Shown: piece by piece, positions 43,979-49,754 of the stretch
How positions within the stretch are numbered: the stretch's first letter is position 1
Layout of the letters: each line of letters opens with the position of its first letter
Assembly (NCBI GenBank): GCA_016873635.1
Contig: VGWJ01000017.1
Span: forward strand, 1-49,754
Length of the DNA stretch: 49,754 bases
From: Lentisphaerota bacterium
GTDB lineage: Bacteria; Verrucomicrobiota; Kiritimatiellia; UBA8416; VGWJ01
Direction: 5' to 3'
Made by a program: the position numbers and the translations under genes
The notes under the pieces: generated by a model
What the model was told of the DNA's origin: nothing
Database searches by the model: none
The model's input: the letters and a program-made list of their open reading frames with translations, nothing else

Positions 43979-45811
43979 TCAGTCCAGAACGTAGTCCCGC
44001 CGCCAGTCCCGCTCCTCGCGCCAGGGCGGCTGCTCCTTCTTGTCCAGCACGAACGACTCCAGCACGAGATAGTCCATCTCCGTGCGCATGAAGCACGCGT
44101 ACGCGTCTTCCGGCGTGCACACGATCGGCTCGCCGCGCACGTTGAAGGACGTATTGATTACTATGCCATAGCCCGTCCGTTCCTCAAAGGCCTTTATGAT
44201 GTCGTAGTAGGGCGCGTTCGTCTCCCGGTCCACGGTCTGCACCCGGGCCGAGCAGTCCACGTGGGTCACGGCGGGAATGTCCGAGCGCGTCGCGTTGATC
44301 AGCTCGCGGATGCCGTCCGCGCCCGGCCCGGCGGCGCGCGCCGTGAGACGGTCGCGCCGCACCGGCGCCACCAGCAGCATGTAGGGCGACGGCCGGTCCA
44401 GCTCGAAGAAGTCGCTCACGCGCTCCGCCAGGCAGGTCGGCGCGAAGGGCCGGAACGACTCGCGGAACTTGATCTTGAGGTTCATCAGCGACTGCATCTT
44501 GGGCGAGCGGGCGTCGCCGATTATCGACCGGTTGCCGAGCGCCCGCGGCCCGAACTCCATGCGGCCCTGCACCAGCCCGATCACGTTCTGCCCGTCAATC
44601 AGCCGCGCGACGGCCGCCGCCCGCTCGTCGTCCGCCAGCTTGCGCGCCGGATAGCCGCGCGCGCGGAGGAAGCTCTCGATCTCCCCGTCCGAAAACGCCG
44701 GCCCCAGGTACGCGCCGCGCATGCCGTCGCGCGCCCCCTCCGCGCGGCGCGGATGGCCCAGCGCCATGTGCCAGACGGCCAGGGCCGCCCCGACCGCGCC
44801 GCCGGCGTCGCCGGCCGCGGGCTGGATCCAGATATCCTCGAACGGACCCTCGCGCAGCAGCCGGCCGTTGGACACGCAGTTGAGCCCCACGCCGCCGGCG
44901 ACGCACAGGCGCGTCTCGCCCGTGAGCCCGTGAACGTGCCGCGCCATGCGGCCCACGATCTCCTCGGTCACCGCCTGGATGGACCGCGCCAGGTCCATCT
45001 CGCGGCGCGTGATCTCCGCCTCCGGACGGCGGGGCGGGCCGCCGAACAGGCGCTCGAAACGGCCGTTGGTCATGGTCAGGCCGTCCAGGTAGCCGAAATA
45101 TTTCAGATTCAGGCGGAACGACCCGTCCGCGCGCAGGTCCAGCAGCTCGTCCCTGATGACGTCCGCGTATTTCGGCTCGCCGTACGGGGCCAGACCCATC
45201 AGCTTGTATTCGCCCGAGTTGACCTTGAAGCCCGTGAAATAGGTGAAAGCCGAATAGAGCAGTCCCAGCGAGTGCGGAAACCGCAGCTCCTGCAGCAGTT
45301 CCAGGCGATTGTCGCGCCCGTGCCCGAGGCTGCTCGTGCCCCATTCGCCCACGCCGTCAACCGTCAGCACGGCCGCGCCGGGAAACGGCGAAGGGAAAAA
45401 GGCGCTGGCGGCGTGCGACTCGTGATGCTCCGGGAAGTACATGGCGGGCGGAGTCCTGACGCCGACCTGCTCGAGCGCCTTCTCGATCTCCAGCGGAATC
45501 CACAGCTTCTGCCTCAGCCACAAGGGCACGGCCATCATGAACGAGCGTATTCCCAGCGGCGCCACGCCGAAGTAGGTCTCGAGAATCCGCGCGAATTTGA
45601 GGATCGGTTTGTCGTAGAAGGCCACCGCGTCCGGGCCCGCCGCGCCGATTCCCCCCTCGGCCAGGCAGTAACGCACGGCGTTGACGGGGAAGCCCGCGTC
45701 GTGCTTCCTGCGCGTGAAACGCTCTTCCTGCGCGGCCGCCACGATCTCGCCGTCGCGCACCAGCGCCGCCGCCGAGTCATGATAGAACGCGCTTATTCCC
45801 AGGATATTCAC
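43979..45811 (-). CDS. Carbamoyltransferase of the NodU/CmcH/TobZ family
   Basis: A 610-aa enzyme that would transfer a carbamoyl group from carbamoyl phosphate, via carbamoyl-adenylate, to a hydroxyl of an acceptor, often a sugar. The N-terminal Kae1-like part has NILGISAFYHDSAA, HHESHAASAFF (metal histidines) and TVDGVGEWGT; then NSGEYKLMGLAPYG and VGLNCVSNG. The C-terminal YrdC-like part has RMEFGPRALGNRSII, KIKFRESFRPFAP and FNVRGEPIV. GTG 45811 is preferred since GAGGG lies at a suitable distance; TTG 45817 is an alternative. It sits between sxtJ-like and DUF5989 genes, a recurring trio. The acceptor may be an envelope glycan, given the glycosyltransferase across the divergent promoter. 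Confidence 0.92.
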   Translation of the reverse strand: MNILGISAFYHDSAAALVRDGEIVAAAQEERFTRRKHDAGFPVNAVRYCLAEGGIGAAGPDAVAFYDKPILKFARILETYFGVAPLGIRSFMMAVPLWLRQKLWIPLEIEKALEQVGVRTPPAMYFPEHHESHAASAFFPSPFPGAAVLTVDGVGEWGTSSLGHGRDNRLELLQELRFPHSLGLLYSAFTYFTGFKVNSGEYKLMGLAPYGEPKYADVIRDELLDLRADGSFRLNLKYFGYLDGLTMTNGRFERLFGGPPRRPEAEITRREMDLARSIQAVTEEIVGRMARHVHGLTGETRLCVAGGVGLNCVSNGRLLREGPFEDIWIQPAAGDAGGAVGAALAVWHMALGHPRRAEGARDGMRGAYLGPAFSDGEIESFLRARGYPARKLADDERAAAVARLIDGQNVIGLVQGRMEFGPRALGNRSIIGDARSPKMQSLMNLKIKFRESFRPFAPTCLAERVSDFFELDRPSPYMLLVAPVRRDRLTARAAGPGADGIRELINATRSDIPAVTHVDCSARVQTVDRETNAPYYDIIKAFEERTGYGIVINTSFNVRGEPIVCTPEDAYACFMRTEMDYLVLESFVLDKKEQPPWREERDWRRDYVLD

Positions 45812-45844
45812 CCGCAACCCTCGGCCTTGACTTGCGCCCCGACC

Positions 45845-46315
45845 TCAATACTGCCGCGTGTAATGCTCCGGACCCGACACCGGCTTGCGCGCGTGCCAGT
45901 AACTCTTTTCGGCGCCGGGACACTTCCGGGCAAGGGGGTCCTTTCCAAGCAGCACCAATACCGCCCGCGCGAACGTGAAGCATATATAGAAGAAGGGCGC
46001 GAGCAGGATCCAGGTCAGCGCGACGCCCGCGCCTTTGGCCAGCAGCAGCCCGCCCCGCCTGAAAGCCCGGTAGAGCGGCGGAACGAACAGCCCTCCCACG
46101 GCAACGATCCCCGCCGCCGAAAACGCGATCGCCGCGATAACGGTCTTGTGGAAGACCAGGAGCAGAAGCGCCCCCGCGCCCGCCGCCGCCGCCGCCTCGA
46201 TCAGGGCCCGCCGCCGCCGGACGCCGGCGTTCTCCCGCGCGCCGCCGGTATTCTTCCGCTCCCGCCACGGCCAGACAGCCGCCGCCACCGCCGCGGAACG
46301 CTCCAATGTATTCAT
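45845..46315 (-). CDS. SxtJ-family membrane protein
   Basis: A 156-aa protein with about three transmembrane helices (roughly 37-60, 62-82, 95-122) and the family ending, LLAPFFYICFT, LLGKDPL and KSYWHARKP. SxtJ proteins are encoded next to carbamoyltransferases in saxitoxin and many other clusters; their biochemical job is unknown. ATG 46315 follows GGAAGGA and a good promoter with a consensus -35 box. It heads the long minus-strand directon, followed after 33 bp by the carbamoyltransferase gene. Confidence 0.88.
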   Translation of the reverse strand: MNTLERSAAVAAAVWPWRERKNTGGARENAGVRRRRALIEAAAAAGAGALLLLVFHKTVIAAIAFSAAGIVAVGGLFVPPLYRAFRRGGLLLAKGAGVALTWILLAPFFYICFTFARAVLVLLGKDPLARKCPGAEKSYWHARKPVSGPEHYTRQY

Positions 46316-46349
46316 TCGCGCCGTCCTTCCCCGGGAAAACGAGCGAAGA

Positions 46350-46379
46350 ATAATCTCAGACGCCTCTCCGGCCTGTCAA
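46350..46379 (-). promoter_or_regulatory. Promoter of the sxtJ-carbamoyltransferase operon
   Basis: On the minus strand, the consensus -35 box TTGACA (46379-46374) and GATTAT (46355-46350) are 18 bp apart, with the ATG about 35 bp downstream of the -10 box. It is in the 190-bp divergent gap shared with the glycosyltransferase gene. Confidence 0.55.
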
Positions 46380-46506
46380 GCGCGCCCGAACGGTCCCGCG
46401 CCCGCGGATCACGGCTGTGTCATGCACGTTCCTTGCTCCGCGGCCGCGCATGCCCCGACTGTAACGAGGCTCACAGATCTTGCCAACCGGCTTGCGGCGC
46501 GGCAGA

Positions 46507-48429
46507 ATGCGGCGCATGAAACGGAAGCGGGGCGAGTCCGGCGGTCTCGCGGACGGTTCGTGGGAAAGCGCCGCGCGGCAGGTGGGCGGCAGCCTGCTTT
46601 CCGTCATCATGCCCGCCTTCAACCTCGGTCCCACCATCGCCGCCAACGTGCGCAAGGTCCACGCGCTTTTCGCCGGACGCCTGCCGTTTGAAATCGTCGT
46701 CGTGGACGACGGCAGCGCCGACAACACGCGCCGGCAGATCGAGGAGGCGGCCGCGCTCTTTCCGGAACTGCGGCCGGTCTTCCTGCCCCGGAACCTGGGC
46801 AAGGGCGCCGCCCTCGCGCGCGGCTTCCGGGCCTCGCGCGGCAGCTACGTGCTGCTCCTCGACGCCGATCTCGACCTGGCGCCCCATCACGTCCTGCGGT
46901 TCTTCGAGATCATGGAAACGCAGGGCGCCGACGTCGTCATCGGCTCCAAGCTGCACCCGGATTCGGTGCTGAACTATCCGCGGCGCCGACGCCTGGCCAG
47001 CGCGGTCTACTACGGCCTGGTGAAGCTGCTGATCGGGCTGCCCATCCACGACACGCAGACCGGCATCAAGCTGTACAAGCGCGAAGTCCTGGAATGGGTG
47101 GTGCCGCGCATGCTGGTCAAACACTTCGCCTTCGACCTGGAACTGCTGGCCATCGCGCACGAAAGAGGGTACCGCGTGGCCGAAGCGCCCGTGCGCCTCG
47201 AGTTCCGCGGCAAGTGGGGCAGCCTGGGCTGGTCGTCCGTCAAACAGGTCATGCACGACACCCTGGCCATCTTCTACCGCACCAAGATCCTGCGCTACTA
47301 CCAGACGATCCAGCACACGGAGATGCCTTCGCCGCCGCCGCCGGTTTCCATCGTCGTCGCCTATCCGGCGCCGTCCCCTTTTCTCGCCGAGTGCCTGGCC
47401 GGCATCGCGGCCCAGACCTACGCGAACTACGAAGTCATCCTTCTGCCCGACGCCGCCCACCCTCTGCCCGGGATTCCCGCCCCGACGTCCCGCTCCGCGG
47501 AACCGTCCGTCTCCGCTTCCGGCGCCTCTCACGAACAGCCGACAGCCGGCAACCGACAACCGGCGGCACTCCCCCCTCCCCGCGTCATCCCCACCGGCCC
47601 CCTGCGCCCCGCGGAGAAGCGCAACGTCGGCATCGGGGAGGCGCGCGGCGCGATCGTCGCGTTTCTGGACGACGACGCCTTTCCCTCGGAGGACTGGCTC
47701 GAGCACGCGCTGGTGTATTTCGCGGACCCGGAGGTCGCCGCCGTGGGCGGACCCGGCGTTACGCCGCCCGGCGATCCGCCGCGGGCCCGGCTCGGCGGCA
47801 ACGTCCTGTCGAATCCCCTCGTCTCGGGCCGCCAGCGCTGCCGCTACACGCCCACGCGCGTGCAGGCGATCGACGACTATCCGAGCTGCAACCTGCTGGT
47901 GCGCAAGGAAACGCTTGACGCCCTGGGAGGGTTCCGCACCGATTTCTGGCCCGGAGAAGACACGTACCTGTGCCTCGAAATCGTCAAGCGCCTGCGCCGC
48001 AAGATCATGTACGACCCGCGGGCGCTGGTCTACCACCACCGCCGGCCCCTGTTCGGCCCGCACCTGCGGCAGATCGCGCGCTACGCGCTGCACCGCGGCT
48101 ATTTCGCGCGGCGCTTCCCGGAGACTTCGCGCCGCTTTTCCTACATGCTGCCTTCGCTGTTCGTGCTCGGGGTTGCCGGCGGCGCGGCGGCATCCGCGGC
48201 ATGGACCTGGCTCAGGCTGCCGTACGCCGCGGCGCTCGGCTTCTATGTCCTCAGCACGCTGGCCGCCACGCACAGCCTGTCCAATCCGCCGGCCTGGGCC
48301 CTGGCCTGGAGCGGCGTGGTGCTCACGCACGCCGTCTACGGCGCGCGGTTCCTGCAAGGCTTCTTCTCGCGCCGCATGCCGTCGGAGCGCCGGCGCTTCG
48401 ATCATGCGTCGGAGGCGGAGCGATCATGA
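46507..48429 (+). CDS. Two-domain glycosyltransferase, GT2-GT2 fusion with C-terminal helices
   Basis: A 640-aa protein. The first domain (about 30-270) resembles dolichyl-phosphate-sugar synthases: VIMPAFNLG, IVVVDDGSADNT, NLGKGAALARGF, LLLDADLDL and THDTQTG-like IHDTQTGIKLY. The second (about 285-560) is another family 2 domain with VSIVVAYP, RNVGIGEARG, FLDDDAFPSEDWLE and the acceptor-side GEDTYLCLEI. Two or three transmembrane helices close the chain. Between VILLPD and the GT-B-side RNVG is an unusual low-complexity insert containing a heptamer-encoded GNRQP. ATG 46507 or 46516 are the likely starts. It overlaps the radical SAM gene by ATGA and probably acts on a lipid-linked glycan. Confidence 0.85.
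   Translation: MRRMKRKRGESGGLADGSWESAARQVGGSLLSVIMPAFNLGPTIAANVRKVHALFAGRLPFEIVVVDDGSADNTRRQIEEAAALFPELRPVFLPRNLGKGAALARGFRASRGSYVLLLDADLDLAPHHVLRFFEIMETQGADVVIGSKLHPDSVLNYPRRRRLASAVYYGLVKLLIGLPIHDTQTGIKLYKREVLEWVVPRMLVKHFAFDLELLAIAHERGYRVAEAPVRLEFRGKWGSLGWSSVKQVMHDTLAIFYRTKILRYYQTIQHTEMPSPPPPVSIVVAYPAPSPFLAECLAGIAAQTYANYEVILLPDAAHPLPGIPAPTSRSAEPSVSASGASHEQPTAGNRQPAALPPPRVIPTGPLRPAEKRNVGIGEARGAIVAFLDDDAFPSEDWLEHALVYFADPEVAAVGGPGVTPPGDPPRARLGGNVLSNPLVSGRQRCRYTPTRVQAIDDYPSCNLLVRKETLDALGGFRTDFWPGEDTYLCLEIVKRLRRKIMYDPRALVYHHRRPLFGPHLRQIARYALHRGYFARRFPETSRRFSYMLPSLFVLGVAGGAAASAAWTWLRLPYAAALGFYVLSTLAATHSLSNPPAWALAWSGVVLTHAVYGARFLQGFFSRRMPSERRRFDHASEAERS
47539..47566. repeat. Heptamer repeat inside the glycosyltransferase gene
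   Basis: Four units, CCGACAG, CCGGCAA, CCGACAA, CCGGCGG, in the insert between the two halves of the second glycosyltransferase domain, encoding part of EQPTAGNRQPAA. The reading frame is kept because the unit number (28 bases with flanks) fits the insert. Confidence 0.75.
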
Positions 48430-49754
48430 AAGTCATGATCGCATATCCCCCCCTGCCTTCGCCCAAGGGAGTGCCGCTGCTTTCGCAGAACCGCCAGTTC
48501 CAGTGGTTCAACAAGCCGACCTACATCTACCCGGTCATTCCGGCCTGCGCGGCAACCATGGCCCGCGACGCCGGCCACGACGTGTGCTGGGCCGACGGCA
48601 TCGCCTCGAAATGGACCCCCGCCGAGTTCGAGCGCCGCTACGCGGCGTTCGCGCCGGACGTCTGCCTGATCGAGTCCAAGACGCCGGTCATCAAGGCCCA
48701 CTGGCGCATCGCGCGCCGGCTCAAGGAAATCCATCCCTCCGGCCTGATCGCGCTCTGCGGCGACCACGTCACCGCCCTGCCCGAGGAAAGCCTGAACAAC
48801 TGCCCCGCCGACTTCGTGATCGCCGGCGGGGACTACGACTTCGCGCTGGTCGACCTGCTGGCCTGCCTCGCGAAGGCCGGCGCCGCGGGCGGATCGCTCC
48901 CGCTTTCCGCCCTCCGCCCGCCGCCCGGCCTGTACTACCGCGACAACGGCGCCGTCCGCAATACCGGACCGTTCCGGCTCACGCGCGACCTGAACGCGCT
49001 GCCGCGCATCGACCGCGACCTCACGCAGTGGAAGCTCTACGCCTTCGAGAACGGCAACTTCAAGCACACGCCGGGCGCCTACACCATGGCCGGCCGCGAC
49101 TGCTGGTGGGGCAAGTGCGCCTTCTGCTCGTGGACCAGCCTCTACGGAAGCTGGCGCGCCCGCGCGCCGCAAAGCCTGCTGGACGAGGTGGGCGAACTGA
49201 TCGAGCGCCACGGCGCGCGCGAGATCTTCGACGACACGGGGTCGTTCCCGGCGGGGAAGTGGCTGCGCGAATTCTGCGAAGGCATGATCGCCCGCGGCTA
49301 CCACAAGCGCGTGGTCATGGGCTGCAACATGATCCCCGGCGTGCTCTCCCAGGAGCTGTACGATCTCATGGGCCGCGCAAATTTCCGGTTCGTGCTGTTC
49401 GGGCTGGAGTCGGCCGACCAGGCGACTCTGGACCGCATCAACAAGTGCGGCAAAGCGCGCGATATCGAGAACTCGATGCGCATGGCCAAGCAGGCCGGAT
49501 TGGAGCCGCACGTGACGTGCATGGTGGGCTATCCCTGGGAAACGCGGGAACAGGCCCGCGCCACGGTCGCGCTGACGCGCCGCATGTTCGATCGCGGGCA
49601 CATCGACTCCCTGCAGGCCACGATCGTGATTCCGTACCCGGGCACGCCGCTGTTCAAGGAGTGCGACGCGAAGGGCTGGTTGCGGACAAAGGACTGGGAC
49701 CGCTACGACATGCGCGAGCCCATAATGAAGACCGAGATGAGCGACGAGGAGATC
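48426..49754 (+). CDS. Cobalamin-binding radical SAM protein (partial, runs off the end)
   Basis: The first 443 residues of an enzyme whose frame is still open at the window edge. An N-terminal B12-binding-like domain (about 1-150; KVMIAYPPLP, then CGDHVTALPEES) precedes a radical SAM domain. The cluster cysteines are Cys226, Cys231 and Cys234 in DCWWGKCAFC, spaced C-x4-C-x2-C rather than the usual C-x3-C-x2-C, as in some B12-radical SAM branches. LFGLESADQATLDRINK and MVGYPWET follow the usual barrel order. It may methylate or rearrange a lipid or glycan. ATG 48426 overlaps the glycosyltransferase stop (ATGA), so the two are coupled. Confidence 0.88.
   Translation, partial: MKVMIAYPPLPSPKGVPLLSQNRQFQWFNKPTYIYPVIPACAATMARDAGHDVCWADGIASKWTPAEFERRYAAFAPDVCLIESKTPVIKAHWRIARRLKEIHPSGLIALCGDHVTALPEESLNNCPADFVIAGGDYDFALVDLLACLAKAGAAGGSLPLSALRPPPGLYYRDNGAVRNTGPFRLTRDLNALPRIDRDLTQWKLYAFENGNFKHTPGAYTMAGRDCWWGKCAFCSWTSLYGSWRARAPQSLLDEVGELIERHGAREIFDDTGSFPAGKWLREFCEGMIARGYHKRVVMGCNMIPGVLSQELYDLMGRANFRFVLFGLESADQATLDRINKCGKARDIENSMRMAKQAGLEPHVTCMVGYPWETREQARATVALTRRMFDRGHIDSLQATIVIPYPGTPLFKECDAKGWLRTKDWDRYDMREPIMKTEMSDEEI

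Overview
The window is a gene-dense, strongly GC-rich stretch of bacterial chromosome with no rRNA, no CRISPR array and no recognisable transposase gene. Gene content suggests a member of the PVC group, perhaps Kiritimatiellota or a relative. The pointers are an Nqr-type sodium pump, an LL-diaminopimelate-aminotransferase-like enzyme, a group 3b bidirectional [NiFe] hydrogenase, GatCAB, several type II secretion/type IV pilus ATPases and a secreted protein resembling those that are expanded in PVC genomes. This placement is inference from gene content only. The organism looks Gram-negative (MsbA-like exporter, GspE/PilB/PilT, a lipoprotein, a predicted Tat-exported amidase) and probably anaerobic or microaerophilic (rubredoxin, hydrogenase, NrdR).

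Layout. 1-5.7 kb: tRNA-Lys and tRNA-Gly downstream of an NADP-type isocitrate dehydrogenase. Divergent from it is a pair encoding the first two catalytic modules of methionine synthase as separate proteins, then a solitary beta-class DNA methyltransferase and panB; a rubredoxin gene converges on panB. 5.8-10.2 kb: nqrBCDEF in one coupled operon, without nqrA, followed by an overlapping small gene of unknown function. 10.5-17 kb: a dapL-like aminotransferase converges on a minus-strand operon: hybrid histidine kinase, two-receiver response regulator (second receiver degenerate), nrdR, an unknown gene, a Tat-type amidase, purC. 17-20.2 kb: an unknown membrane protein, a short secreted protein, a MITE-like inverted-repeat element with 10-bp flanking direct repeats, a second histidine kinase, and a structured non-coding stretch ending in an intrinsic terminator. 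20.2-26.4 kb: a SWIM/SNF2 helicase, the ACT-domain/UPF0210 pair, a short MetF-like protein and tRNA-Arg.

26.4-31.4 kb (minus): a cistathionine-beta-synthase (CBS) domain protein leads the hydrogenase operon hydB-hydG-hydD-hydA and its maturation protease. 31.4-46.3 kb is one long minus-strand directon. Read in transcription order it holds sxtJ-like, carbamoyltransferase, DUF5989, a TPR lipoprotein, two C-terminally anchored membrane proteins, gatC-gatA-gatB, pilB-like, pilT, gspE-like, trxB and an MsbA-like ABC exporter. 46.5 kb to the end (plus): a large two-domain glycosyltransferase overlapping a cobalamin-binding radical SAM enzyme that runs off the window.

The genes join C1/methionine metabolism (the Hcy and pterin methyltransferases and a MetF-like protein), NADPH/H2/Na+ energetics (IDH, hydrogenase, Nqr, rubredoxin) and envelope building (amidase, MsbA, carbamoyltransferase module, glycosyltransferase). 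The most notable features outside ordinary genes are a dispersed family of tandem heptamers (consensus CCGRCAA) at gene edges and inside genes, the MITE-like element, the candidate structured RNA, and the membrane-protein module attached to the SxtJ/carbamoyltransferase/DUF5989 trio.
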